This document shows positions 8,557 through 17,084 of a stretch of DNA of 64,000 bases, in pieces (within the stretch, counting starts at the first letter, position 1; every line of letters begins with the position of its first letter). This DNA comes from Streptomyces violaceoruber (lineage in GTDB: Bacteria > Actinomycetota > Actinomycetes > Streptomycetales > Streptomycetaceae), in NCBI RefSeq assembly GCF_033406955.1, contig NZ_CP137734.1:62001-126000 (forward strand). Reading direction: 5' to 3'. The translations under genes and the position numbers were made by a program. The notes below the pieces were generated by a model. The model was not told the origin of the DNA, did not search any database, and was given only the letters and a program-made list of their open reading frames with translations.

Positions 8557-9033
8557 CTACAGGGAATCCTCCGGCTCGCCGGCAAGTTTGGCGGCGATAC
8601 GGCCGAGAACTGCGAGCTCTTGGGGGTCGAGCTGGTCGACGAAGTGGCGCCGCACTGACGCGACATGAGTAGGAGCGGCTTGCCGGAGAGTACCCAGTCC
8701 CATCTCGGTGAGAACCAGCAGACAACCTCTGCCGTCATCCGGGTCCGGCGCACGGCGGATGAGCCCACGCGCCTCCATGCGAGTGGCGTGGCGGGACAAG
8801 CGGCTTCGGGACCACTCCATCTTGGCTGCCTGCTCACGCAGGGTGCCACTGCCGTCGGAGCGCTCGGACAGGGTGCTGAGTACCTCGTAGTCGGGTTCGG
8901 ACAAACCGAGTTCGGCCAGGTCCTGTGCGGTGCGGGCCTGCACGACGGTCACCATGCGGCGGTATGCCCTCCAGGCGTGCTCCTCTTCCGGACCGAGCCA
9001 GCGAGCAGCAGTATCCGACCTCTTCGTTGACAT
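8557..9033 (-). CDS. MarR-family transcriptional regulator
   Basis: 158 aa, MarR fold: WRAYRRMVTVVQ, LSEPDYEVLSTLSER, MEWSRSRLSRHATRMEARGL as recognition region, DPDDGRGCLLVLTEMG as wing, then dimer helices. It resembles the MarR at 23417 (shared W-P-E-x-x-W and EWxxSRxSxxxTRM patterns). It is divergent from the flavin reductase-GNAT gene across only 30 bp, and both proteins begin MSTKR. It probably represses itself and the divergent gene. Confidence 0.9.
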   Translation of the reverse strand: MSTKRSDTAARWLGPEEEHAWRAYRRMVTVVQARTAQDLAELGLSEPDYEVLSTLSERSDGSGTLREQAAKMEWSRSRLSRHATRMEARGLIRRAPDPDDGRGCLLVLTEMGLGTLRQAAPTHVASVRRHFVDQLDPQELAVLGRIAAKLAGEPEDSL

Positions 9034-9079
9034 GTAATCAACTTACCAGCTAGCTTCATTTCCATGTCAACGAAAAGGA
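9019..9079. promoter_or_regulatory. Mirror-image divergent promoters, both apparently leaderless
   Basis: TTCGTTGACAT (9023-9033) is repeated inverted as ATGTCAACGAA (9064-9074), so each gene's first codons hold the other's -35. Forward: TTGACA 9027-9032, 18-bp spacer, TAGCTT 9051-9056, ATG 9064. Reverse: TTGACA 9070-9065, 19-bp spacer, TAAGTT 9045-9040, ATG 9033. In both, the -10 ends 6-7 bases before ATG, predicting leaderless mRNAs. The inverted repeat is also a good MarR operator candidate. Confidence 0.6.
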
Positions 9080-10128
9080 CGCGCGTTCTCGTACTGATCT
9101 GCAGTACTCGTCCCGGCGCGCTCGGCCCGGCAGTCGGCAAGTGGCTGACCGAGACGCTCGCACCTACCGCCCTCACGCTGGATGCGGCCCTGGTGCCGCT
9201 GGCCCTCGGTGATCTGCGACTGCCCTTTCTGGATGAGGAGGAGCACCCCTCGACCGGCGTCTACCGGCACGAGCACACGCGCCGTTGGAGCGCGATCGTC
9301 GACGAGGCCGACGGCTTCGTCGTCGTGACGCCGGAGTACAACTACGGGATGCCCGCGACCCTGAAGAACGCGCTCGACTACCTTGGCCCCGAGTGGGCCT
9401 GGAAGCCGGTCGGTTTCGTCAGCTACGGCAACACCTCGGCCGGCACCCGGGCGGTCCAGCACGCCAAACAGGTGATGACTACTCTTCGCCTCGTCCCCCT
9501 GGGCTCGACCGTCGCGATCCAGATCACGGACGCTATGCGAGAAGACCGCTTCCAGCCTCGAGCGTCCCTAAGTGACGCCGCCGAGGGGCTGCTTGCGGAA
9601 CTGGTGCGGGTCGCTCACGCCCTGACCCCGCTTCGCGAGCGTGAGCGCGTGAGCGCGGTGGCAGGGCCCGTCGCAGGCTCGTACGCACGGCGCCTCACCC
9701 CGGATGACGCCCCGGAGGTAACGGTGCTGCAGCGCTGCTGCTGGGCCGAGGAGGCGGTCGCCAACAGCACCCTCGCGATACCGGCCCTGCACGAGTCGCC
9801 CCACCAGGTGCGCGCCTGGCTGACCGACTGGCATGCAACGGGCCTGTGGCAGGACGGTCGGCTTCTCGGGATGGTGCGGACGCGTCGCAGCGGCGCCGAG
9901 CTGCGCATCGGGCGGCTCGCCGTCGTCCCCGACCTGCGTGGAGTCGGTCTGGGCCGATGGCTGCTCCGCATGGCCGAGTCAGCCGGGGAGGGTTGCCGGC
10001 GCATCGTCCTGTCCACCGGCGCCGCCAGCAGCCGGAACCTCGCCCTTTACGAGAGTCAGGGGTACGCCCCGCTTCGCGTGGAAGCGGACGCCGGTGTGGT
10101 GCACCTCGCCAAAACCGTCCCTTCTTGA
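9064..10128 (+). CDS. NADPH-dependent FMN reductase fused to GNAT acetyltransferase
   Basis: 354 aa. Residues ~1-185 are a flavodoxin-like NAD(P)H:FMN reductase with LICSTRPGALGPAV (flavin phosphate loop) and TPEYNYGMPATLKNALDYLG. Residues ~207-354 are a GNAT domain: RRLTPDDAPEVTVLQ, then LRIGRLAVVPDLRGVGLGRW (acetyl-CoA binding R/Q-x-x-G-x-G/A site as RGVGLG) and NLALYESQGY. The halves join without frame change. This looks like a MarR-controlled quinone or nitro-compound reductase with an acetyltransferase that could detoxify the same or a related molecule; that role is inferred. Confidence 0.85.
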   Translation: MSTKRTRVLVLICSTRPGALGPAVGKWLTETLAPTALTLDAALVPLALGDLRLPFLDEEEHPSTGVYRHEHTRRWSAIVDEADGFVVVTPEYNYGMPATLKNALDYLGPEWAWKPVGFVSYGNTSAGTRAVQHAKQVMTTLRLVPLGSTVAIQITDAMREDRFQPRASLSDAAEGLLAELVRVAHALTPLRERERVSAVAGPVAGSYARRLTPDDAPEVTVLQRCCWAEEAVANSTLAIPALHESPHQVRAWLTDWHATGLWQDGRLLGMVRTRRSGAELRIGRLAVVPDLRGVGLGRWLLRMAESAGEGCRRIVLSTGAASSRNLALYESQGYAPLRVEADAGVVHLAKTVPS

Positions 10129-10264
10129 GCACTTCGGGGCCCGCATCCGCACGGTTTCAACCCCCGCGCTTCGAACATCAACGGGCGGTGACGGGCGAAT
10201 GACCGGCCCCGACAAAGGCTGCTTATCGTGGGCCAGTCGGCCTCCCGCGCTCGTATGTCTGGGC

Positions 10265-10373
10265 ATGGAAGGCCGTCAGCCACAACCGTGGATCGCGTCG
10301 GACGAACTGTGATCACTAAACGAGCCGTTGCTGCCGAAAGCGAAGACCTCGCCCGCCTCGAAGCGGTCTGAAA
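10265..10373 (+). pseudogene. IS5-family transposase N-terminal fragment
   Basis: MEGRQPQPWIASDEL, a TGA, then SLNEPLLPKAK matches the usual IS5 start (PWIVSDELWSLIEPLLP). The TGA replaces the conserved Trp codon TGG after DEL, and the match ends soon after. A dead, truncated copy. Confidence 0.6.
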
Positions 10374-10761
10374 TGCTTCGACGTGTTCCGCCTTGCCTTC
10401 TTCAACGAGGAGGACGAGGCCGCCGCCTTCCGGAACGAGGCCACGGTCGGCGTCCGCACGAGACCGGATTCCGGCTCCCCCGGCTCCGAGGCCGACGACC
10501 GACCCGATCTCCGCAAACGCCCCTTCGGCTTGCTGGAAGCGCCCATAGGCCTGGAGCTGCTGTCGCTGTACAAGGGCGCGGCGCAGCCCCCGTTATGTTT
10601 TCCGGGCGGGGGGTTCCTCGGAGGCGCTGATCAGAGGGCCGGCCACCGTCCGGTCCGGCGCAACGCCGAACGGTTCGCGGGCGGCAGGTCTGCATGGGGT
10701 GGATGCGCGAGCACGACACCCCGGCCGAGGCCGGGACCGTCAACACCCCGGGAAGGGCACG

Positions 10762-10998
10762 ATGTTCGAGATCGACGACGTGGGTGTGTTCCTTGGCCTG
10801 GACGTCGGCAAGGCCGCCCACCACGGCCACGGGCTCACCCCGGCCGGGAAAAAGGTCCTCGACAAGCCGCTGCCCAACAGCGAACCGGAACTGTGGGCCG
10901 TGTTCGACAAGGTAGCCGATGACCTACGGCAGTTCCTGGAGATGCTGGAGCACTCCCTGACACGGTTCATCGCCGACGGCGAGGCGGGACATCTGTAA
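10762..10998 (+). pseudogene. IS110-family transposase N-terminal fragment
   Basis: ATG 10762 opens a frame with VFLGLDVGKAAHHGHGLTP and GKKVLDKPLPNSEPELWAVF, the start of DEDD (IS110-type) transposases; GLDVGK holds the first catalytic Asp. After WAVFDKV the sequence leaves the family and stops at 10998 after 78 residues instead of ~400. A truncated remnant. Confidence 0.65.
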
Positions 10999-11323
10999 CC
11001 GCAGACACCAAGCGCCCATTTCGTGAGGCGCTGTAAGAGGTCTCGGCGGACCGTCGAAGCCGCCGACGTGAAACTCGGGACGGCCACCCGGCATGACCGG
11101 CAAGCGGCGCGAAACGGACCCGGCTCCGGCCTCGTGAACGCAGCGAGGTCGCCATGTGCCCGTTGAAGAGGTATTGGAACGCTTAACAGGTGTCCCCTTG
11201 CCTGCCCGCAAGAGGGAAGTCCCGTGCTCAGACCGTACGCGCAGGTGCAGTCACGTGACGGATACCGCACCCACCGGGCCGCTCGTACGGTTGAATCGAT
11301 CCCCCGAATTTCAAGGAAATCCT

Positions 11324-11468
11324 ATGCAACAAATCACGCTCGGAAATGTCTCCATCACTCGGGTATGGGAATACTCCGGTTCCGTCGGCATGACGTCCGA
11401 CATGTTCTTCCCGGAAAGCTCGAAGGAAGTCTGGGAGTCCGGTTCCGGCTGGCTCGTCCCGCATTTCC
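11324..11468 (+). pseudogene. MBL-fold hydrolase N-terminal fragment
   Basis: ATG 11324, with AAGGAAA upstream, opens MQQITLGNVSITRVWEYSGS and DMFFPESSKEVW, the start of a common Streptomyces MBL-fold hydrolase family. After about 48 residues the frame runs into an unrelated esterase sequence read out of frame, so the metal-binding HxHxDH region is missing. Truncated by a deletion joining it to the next feature. Confidence 0.6.
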
Positions 11469-12072
11469 CGTCGCCGCCGGCCGCGCCGCCGACGTCGACC
11501 TCCTCGTCGGCACCAACACCGAAGAGGGCAACCTCTACCTGGTCCCGGTGGGCAAGTACGCCACCTCCACCGCCGCCGACGTCGACGAGGCCGCCGCACG
11601 CGCACACCCCGACCCGGCACAGCTCGTAGCGGCCTACCGCACGTCACGCCCCGAGGCCACCTTCGCGGAACTGCGCTCCGCCGTCATGGCCGACGCCCTC
11701 TTCGGCGCGGGCAGCCGCGCGCTGGCGAGCGCCCATACCACCCACCCGCGGACCGCCACCTACGCCTACGAGTTCGCCTGGCGCTCCCGCGCCCTGGACG
11801 GACAACTCGGCGCCACCCACGCGGTCGAACTGCCCTTCGTCTTCGACCTCGCGGACCGGCCCGAACTCAACGGCCCCGCCGCCCTGCTCGGCCCGGAGCA
11901 GGCCCCCGCCGACCTCGCCGCCCGCGTCCACGCGACCTGGATCCGGTTCGCCCGGACCGGCGACCCCGGCTGGGACCCCTACGACACCGACCGCCGGGCC
12001 ACCATGCGCATCGACGCCGAATGGAGCCAGATCGACGACCCCCGCAGCAAGGAACGAGAGGTGTGGAGCTGA
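11469..12072 (+). pseudogene. Type-B carboxylesterase C-terminal fragment
   Basis: From about 11469 a frame reads AAGRAADVDLLVGTNTEEGN and GATHAVELPFVFDL, then WIRFARTGDPGW: the C-terminal third of PnbA-type carboxylesterases, including the catalytic His region (HAVELPF). The nucleophile Ser (GESAG) and the N-terminal two thirds are absent. It is continuous to a TGA at 12072. An upstream start at 11224 in the same frame gives 282 aa, but the first ~80 residues look like out-of-frame MBL DNA. Probably non-functional. Confidence 0.65.
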
Positions 12073-12133
12073 AGCCCATACCGGCTTCGCCTGCCCAGCC
12101 CCTCCACGGAACACCACCACTTCAAGGAACACC

Positions 12134-12517
12134 GTGACCAGATCCGTCATCACCACCGACAACGCCCCCTCCCTGCCGGCCCCCCTGTCCCAGGGCATCC
12201 GCAAGGGCCCCGTCCTGCAGATCTCCGGACAGCTCCCCATCGACCCGTACACCGGCGCGGTCGTCGGAACCACCGTCGCCGAGCAGACCGCACAGGTCCT
12301 GCGCAACGTCACCGCCGTCCTCGAGGCAGGCGGAGCGGGCCTGGAGGACGTCGTCATGCTCCGCGTCTACCTCACCGACCCCGCCCACCTGCCCGAGCTG
12401 AACGACGCCTACGCGACTGCGGTCGGCGAGCCCTTCCCCGCCCGCACCACGGTCTACATGCAGCTCCCGCCGGGTCTCCTCGTGGAGATCGACGCCCTGG
12501 CCGTGCTGGACGACTGA
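12134..12517 (+). CDS. RidA/YjgF-family enamine deaminase-like protein
   Basis: 127 aa. The RidA fold is clear: the N-terminal strand with LPAPLSQGIRKG, VLQISGQLPIDPYTGAVV, a central helix EQTAQVLRNVTAVLEAGG, and VVMLRVYLTD, PARTTVYMQLPPGLLVEIDA. The Arg in ARTTV and the Glu in LVEIDA match substrate-site positions of reactive-imine deaminases. Start is GTG 12134 after AAGGAAC. It lies 61 bp downstream of the esterase remnant and may once have shared its operon. Confidence 0.9.
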   Translation: MTRSVITTDNAPSLPAPLSQGIRKGPVLQISGQLPIDPYTGAVVGTTVAEQTAQVLRNVTAVLEAGGAGLEDVVMLRVYLTDPAHLPELNDAYATAVGEPFPARTTVYMQLPPGLLVEIDALAVLDD

Positions 12518-12615
12518 CACAGCCACAGAACTGGCCGGTCCGATGCGGTGCAACGGGAGACCGGACCGCGCCGGACCGGCCAGCCATCCCAGAGAGCGAG
12601 AAGGGGGAGGACAGG

Positions 12616-13461
12616 ATGGATGGCCGTTTGTCGAAGACGTGCACCAACCTGAGAGTGGTGCCGGCAGACCTGCTGGACGCCCTCTGTTCCCTGTCAGGAC
12701 GCCCCTCGCCACCCGCCGGAGGCCATCTGTCACGATGCGTCCACGAGCACGTGCTCCACGCAGTGGCCTCGCTGCCGGTGGGCTCACTGCAACCGGGCGA
12801 CGTGAGTGCGGCCACCGAAGTACGCGCCGGCCTCCTGAACGCCGACGTACCGTCCGCCTCGGACGCCACCGCCCGCTGCATCCAGCAGACGGTCGACGAC
12901 CTGGGTCCCGCCGACCTCTGGACGCTGGCTCGCGACACCGCCATGACCCTCGACGAACTGGCATGGGGCGCTACCGCAACCCTGGCGGGGGAACGCCTCG
13001 CACAGCCCGACCCTCTCGACGTACTCGCTGCGCAGGCCATCGTGGACGAACTCGCCGAACGGACCCCGTGCCGGTGGGGACGGCAGCACACCGACGCCGT
13101 TCGTGCCGCGCTGTACCGGACTCTGGCCGACCTCGCCGACGTTCTCCTGGAAGCGTCGGAGTCCACCCCCACACTCCTCGACTGGACCGCCCACGACGGC
13201 GGATGGCGGGCCTCGGCCGTGATCGGCGGAGTGATCCACCACGTGGCGCTCCAGAAGGGGGAGCACTCGCCCTCTGCCGCACAGCCCGTCTGGCACCGCA
13301 CGCCCCCCTCAGTCGCACGTATCGCTTGGCAGTGGCGGATCACGAACGGACCGACCGGGCGCACCTCCCATGACTGTGGACCTATCCCTTCCGCACTCGC
13401 GGCACGGCACGCCGCCGAGTGCGCGATCACGGCACTCGCCGCCGGAAGATGCAGTCTGTGA
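12616..13461 (+). CDS. Hypothetical protein
   Basis: 281 aa, start ATG 12616 preceded by GGGGGAGGA. Composition is that of a real soluble protein: helical N-terminal two thirds (TEVRAGLLNADVPSASDATA, LWTLARDTAMTLDELAWGA), then a region with WRASAVIGGVIHHVAL. No signal peptide, membrane segment or known motif. The reverse strand also has a long open frame here (12372-13544), but it is Ser/Arg-rich and looks like shadow. Function unknown. Confidence 0.55.
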   Translation: MDGRLSKTCTNLRVVPADLLDALCSLSGRPSPPAGGHLSRCVHEHVLHAVASLPVGSLQPGDVSAATEVRAGLLNADVPSASDATARCIQQTVDDLGPADLWTLARDTAMTLDELAWGATATLAGERLAQPDPLDVLAAQAIVDELAERTPCRWGRQHTDAVRAALYRTLADLADVLLEASESTPTLLDWTAHDGGWRASAVIGGVIHHVALQKGEHSPSAAQPVWHRTPPSVARIAWQWRITNGPTGRTSHDCGPIPSALAARHAAECAITALAAGRCSL

Positions 13462-13965
13462 CGATTCGACCCGTTCTCGGAGTACGGCATCGACCGAGCC
13501 CTGAGGGGTCCCGGGGTGGCCGAGGAGTGTACCTGTATCCGCATGAGCGAGCGATCTACCTGCGCAAAGCTCTTACAGGGGGCTGAATTCGGTGAAGGCG
13601 CTGGGTACGATGTCGGTCGCTTCGATGCTGGCAGCGCGCAGTTCCGCCTGTGCCCGCTCGCCCCACGGCCGCGCGCCGAGGCACCGGATGGTTTCGAAGG
13701 CGCTGCTCAACAGCGGACGGGCCTCGGCGATACGGCGCTACGCCGCGCGGAGCGATCCAGCTTGTACGCCACTTGCACGTCGTCGACGGCGTGGTTGGTT
13801 CGGAACGGACGGACGTTCACAAGGCGTGGAGCTTCCCAAAGCAGTCACCTGACGCATACCGAACGGAATCCCACGTGCCGAGACTGGTGATGCGGGCGAT
13901 GGCCGGTCAGACCCTGAAGGCTCTCTCGCGGCCGTGCACACGCGAAAGGACCTACGGAGATCACC
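13462..13965. other. Intergenic region with a LuxR-type remnant
   Basis: 504 bp before the FUSC gene. Apart from the fragment at 13573-13737 there is no convincing coding sequence; forward frames here are Arg/Ser/Thr-rich. Confidence 0.5.
13573..13737 (-). pseudogene. LuxR/MalT-type regulator fragment
   Basis: The minus strand encodes AEARPLLSSAFETIRCLGAR, then PWGERAQAELRAASIEAT and FTEFSPL followed by TAA. This matches the linker just before the HTH of large ATP-binding LuxR regulators (normally ...LTPQE...). It stops exactly where the HTH would begin, and a TAG precedes it, so only ~54 residues survive. Confidence 0.55.
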
Positions 13966-16227
13966 ATGACGGGAAGGACGACGACATCGTTGTGGGACCG
14001 GTTCGCGGGCTTCGACCCGGGGCTGATCCGTCTGACCTCCGCGATGCGTGCCGTGCTCGGTACCGCCGCGACGCTCGCCCTGCTGACAGCGCTGCGTGCG
14101 CCCGAGACGGCGCTGGTGGTCGGCGGCTTCACCGCAATGACGACCTCTCTGGCCATCAGTGACCTGCACCCGCGCAGCCAGCTGATCACGCTCGGGCTCG
14201 GCCTTCCGCTCTCCCTCGCGTGTCTGGCCGTCGGAACCGCGCTTACGCCCTACCCGACAGCGGCCAAACTGACCTTCCTGGTGCTGATCTGCCTCGCGGT
14301 TCAGGCCCGCCGGTTCGGCCCACGAGGACTGGGCCTGGGGATCTTCGGTTTCATGGCCTTCCTGCTGTCCCAGTTCGCCCCGGCCCGCGCAGACCAGCTT
14401 CCGCGGCTCGGCGCATCGGTACTTGTGGCTTTCGGCGCTGTCACGATCGTGTGGTGCTGCGTCGGCCCCGTCACAGGGCCTGGGGCTCTGAGGCGGCTAC
14501 GGCACGCATTCGACGTGCGTTTGCACGACGTCCTGCGGGACACGGCCTCGATGGTCCTCGCCACCGGGCAGGACGTCGGCACCCGGAGCCGCTCGTTGCA
14601 GGACCGCCTCGACAGGCTGCACGAGTCCGTACTGCTGATCGAGAACTTGCTCGACGAGCGCGCCGCAGGCGAGGACACCGAGGCCTTGCGGCCGCACCTC
14701 AGTCGGGTGGAAGTGGCAGCGCAGCGCCTGGCCGTACTGGCGGTCCGTGCGATGCACACCCCGGCGGCCCGCAACGATCCGGCGGAACGGACGGCGCGAC
14801 AACGGCTCGCACAGCGGATCCGGGCTCTCCGGTACCAACCCACCGTGGGAACCACTCGCGGAGCCGAGCGGTGTGCGGAAGGGTACGAAGGCGACTCGGC
14901 AAACTGGCCGACCGGCTCCGCATTCGTGCTGGACTGCTTCCCTGCGGTCGACGAACTCGCCGAAGCCCTGCGGGTTCTCGGTCCACGCGGCCGCCCGAGA
15001 GCACGCCGGACAGCTTCGCGCAAGCCCGCCTCACCCACCTTCGGAGCGCTCCCGCGCCGGGACACGGACGAGGAAGGCCTGAAACGGGGAGCCACCCGCC
15101 AGGCGTTTCAGGTGACGGCTGCCTCGGCCATCGCCATCACGGCCGGTCATCTCCTGTCCCCGCACCTGTGGTACTGGGCCGTCACGGCCGTATGGGTCGT
15201 GTCCATCAAGAACGAGAGCACCGGCGAGGTACTGCTGCAGAGCCTCCGGCGGCTGGCGGGCACCGTCATCGGCGTGGTGTTCGGCTACGGCCTCGCCGCC
15301 CTGGTCAACGGAGACGGCCCCGCCCTCCTGAGCCTGCTCCTGCTGTGCATGTTCGGGATTTTCTACACCCCGTCGCACGCCTACTGGGCCGTGACGTTCT
15401 TCATCACCGGCACGCTCAGCATGCTGCTCGCGCTGACGGACACCTTCTCGACGCAGGTGCTGCTCCTGCGCGTCCAGGAGACCGCGCTGGGGGTGTCCTG
15501 CGGGCTTCTCGCCGCCGTCCTCGTCCTTCCCACCACGGTCCGCCGCGCCGGCGACGACGCACTGGCCGGCTTCCTGCGCGCCCTCGACCACCTCTTGCGG
15601 GCTGTCGCCTCGGGAAGCCCGGGCACGGAAACCCCGACGAGCCGGGTCCACGCGGCACACGACCTCGACCAGGCCCTGGAATCCTTCCGCAAAGCCAGTC
15701 TGCCGCTCACTCATCCGTTCGCTCCGCAGCGCCGCCGCCGTCACCGCGCCCGCCACCTACTGGAACTCCTCGACGTCGGCGCGTACCACGTACGGAGCCT
15801 GGCAGCCACGGCCGAGCGTCTGCCGGCGGGCCACGTCCCGGAGTACGCCATGCGCCTCACCGCCGCGGCCGACCACGCGCACGAGACCGTCACCCACCTG
15901 ATTCGCGTCACCGGCGATCGACCGAGCACCGTCTCGCGTGTGGCACGACCCAAGGTCACCACGACGCTGTCCCTGCTCTCGGAGGAGCAGCGCGTGTGCC
16001 GCAGCCGGCTGTCGCTGGAGTACCGCCTGCTGCTGCACATCGATCGCCTCGACTCGACCCTGACCGCGCTCGTACGAGCATTGGACCCACTCGCACCGGA
16101 CCTGGACCGCACCGCCGTGGCCCCCTCCGAGAGAGTGGACCTCCAGTTGCCGCACGGCCCGGCCCAGGCTGCCGCCGTGAGCTGCGCCGACCCCGCAGAC
16201 CGGTGCGGAAGGGCCCAGGCCGGCTGA
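13966..16227 (+). CDS. FUSC-family transporter (aromatic acid exporter-like)
   Basis: 753 aa. Two half units each have several membrane helices: residues ~20-170 (ALVVGGFTAMTTSLAISDL, LITLGLGLPLSLACLAVGTA, LTFLVLICLAVQ) and ~375-525 (ITAGHLLSPHLWYWAVTAVW, a GTVIGVVFGYGLAALV segment, FFITGTLSMLLALT). These are separated by ~200 cytoplasmic residues, with a further soluble C-terminus. This is the FUSC / YccS / AaeB layout. WAVTAVWVVS and GTVIGVVFG are the conserved second-half motifs. Likely exports organic acids or other small molecules; substrate unknown. ATG 13966 follows GGAGATCACC. Confidence 0.88.
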   Translation: MTGRTTTSLWDRFAGFDPGLIRLTSAMRAVLGTAATLALLTALRAPETALVVGGFTAMTTSLAISDLHPRSQLITLGLGLPLSLACLAVGTALTPYPTAAKLTFLVLICLAVQARRFGPRGLGLGIFGFMAFLLSQFAPARADQLPRLGASVLVAFGAVTIVWCCVGPVTGPGALRRLRHAFDVRLHDVLRDTASMVLATGQDVGTRSRSLQDRLDRLHESVLLIENLLDERAAGEDTEALRPHLSRVEVAAQRLAVLAVRAMHTPAARNDPAERTARQRLAQRIRALRYQPTVGTTRGAERCAEGYEGDSANWPTGSAFVLDCFPAVDELAEALRVLGPRGRPRARRTASRKPASPTFGALPRRDTDEEGLKRGATRQAFQVTAASAIAITAGHLLSPHLWYWAVTAVWVVSIKNESTGEVLLQSLRRLAGTVIGVVFGYGLAALVNGDGPALLSLLLLCMFGIFYTPSHAYWAVTFFITGTLSMLLALTDTFSTQVLLLRVQETALGVSCGLLAAVLVLPTTVRRAGDDALAGFLRALDHLLRAVASGSPGTETPTSRVHAAHDLDQALESFRKASLPLTHPFAPQRRRRHRARHLLELLDVGAYHVRSLAATAERLPAGHVPEYAMRLTAAADHAHETVTHLIRVTGDRPSTVSRVARPKVTTTLSLLSEEQRVCRSRLSLEYRLLLHIDRLDSTLTALVRALDPLAPDLDRTAVAPSERVDLQLPHGPAQAAAVSCADPADRCGRAQAG

Positions 16228-16261
16228 GACCGTGTCCCCTGTGGACCGGCCGGAAGATCGG

Positions 16262-16513
16262 CTACACGGTGCTGGGAGTGGGGCGGATCCTCGCCGACTG
16301 ACCAGTCGACAGGTCCTTCTGATGACTGACTCGCACCGCGCTGCCGGACCGGCTCCGGTACTCCGACGGCGTGACGCCCGTGGCGGGCCGGAAGAGCCGA
16401 CGGAGGTTCGACACGTGCAGGTAACCGACGCTGCGGGAGATCTGGGCGACCAGCTCATCGGTCGGCTCAAGCAGCTCGCGTGCCTTCGCGACGCGCGCCG
16501 CCTGGAACGTCAC
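16262..16513 (-). pseudogene. AraC-family regulator C-terminal fragment
   Basis: The minus strand reads RVAKARELLEPTDELVAQI, SRSVGYLHVSNLRRLFRPAT and GVTPSEYRSR: the second HTH of AraC/GATase1-like regulators, with a normal stop. The N-terminal domain and first HTH are missing. The match begins at about 16513, only five bases from the tpg stop, which marks a rearrangement junction next to the telomere operon. Confidence 0.65.
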
Positions 16514-16517
16514 CGTC

Positions 16518-17075
16518 CTACAGGTCGAACTCCAGGTGCTCGATGTCCGTGAAACGGACCTCCTCCAGGGAGCCGGCGCGGCGGCCTCCGTCCTGGAAGT
16601 ACACCTCCTTGAGTGCTTCGGCCGCGATGCCCTGGAGCTGCTGGTCGGTGGCACCGGCTTGATGGGCGTCGAAGAGGCGGCCTGCGTACTGCGGCGGCAG
16701 GGCGACGGTCAGGTGCCGGATGCGGTCCTGGTCCGTCGACCCGATCGGTGCGGTGTAGCCGAGGCGGGCGCGGGTGTCGATCACGATGCCGTCGGTGGTT
16801 GCCGCCTTCTGCCGGGCCCTGGCCCGGACCTGCGGCTGCCACCGGGCCTTCACCTCGCGCTCCAGACGGGCAGCGAGGTCGGGACGGGGTCTCTTGATCT
16901 CGTTCTTCACGTAGCGCTCGACGGTGCGCTGGGAGACCCGCAGCATCTGGGCCACCGCCTTGGTGCCCTTGAGCTGCTTGACCAGGTACCGCATCTGCGC
17001 GCCCGCGCTCTTGGGCGCGGGGCGGGTGAACGCCTTCTGCACGGCGGCGTCCAGGCCGTTGCCGAACAGGCTCAT
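16518..17075 (-). CDS. tpg: Telomere terminal protein Tpg
   Basis: 185 aa, the usual Tpg length. It carries the Tpg HTH (KGTKAVAQMLRVSQRTVERY, VKNEIKRPRPDLAARLEREV) and the region RIRHLTVALPPQYAGRLFDA ending QGIAAEALKEVYF. Tpg is covalently attached to the 5' ends of linear Streptomyces replicons and primes end patching with Tap. The start at 17075 follows AGGAG. Nine bases separate it from the tap stop, so the two are one operon in the usual order. Confidence 0.95.
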   Translation of the reverse strand: MSLFGNGLDAAVQKAFTRPAPKSAGAQMRYLVKQLKGTKAVAQMLRVSQRTVERYVKNEIKRPRPDLAARLEREVKARWQPQVRARARQKAATTDGIVIDTRARLGYTAPIGSTDQDRIRHLTVALPPQYAGRLFDAHQAGATDQQLQGIAAEALKEVYFQDGGRRAGSLEEVRFTDIEHLEFDL

Positions 17076-17084
17076 CGCCGGCTC

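Larger units (their letters stand above)
10129..11323. other. Remnant-rich region without intact genes
   Basis: Between the fusion gene and the MBL/esterase scar I find only broken pieces: an IS5 N-terminus (10265-10373) and an IS110 N-terminus (10762-10998). An open frame at 10383-10922 begins protein-like (VFRLAFFNEEDEAAAFRNEA) but has no recognisable family and overlaps the IS110 piece in another frame. Nothing else is supported. Confidence 0.5.

Noticed and set aside
12372..13544. 390-aa minus-strand frame opposite RidA and the hypothetical gene
   Set aside because: Ser/Arg/Pro-rich, no ribosome site, overlaps a clear RidA gene.
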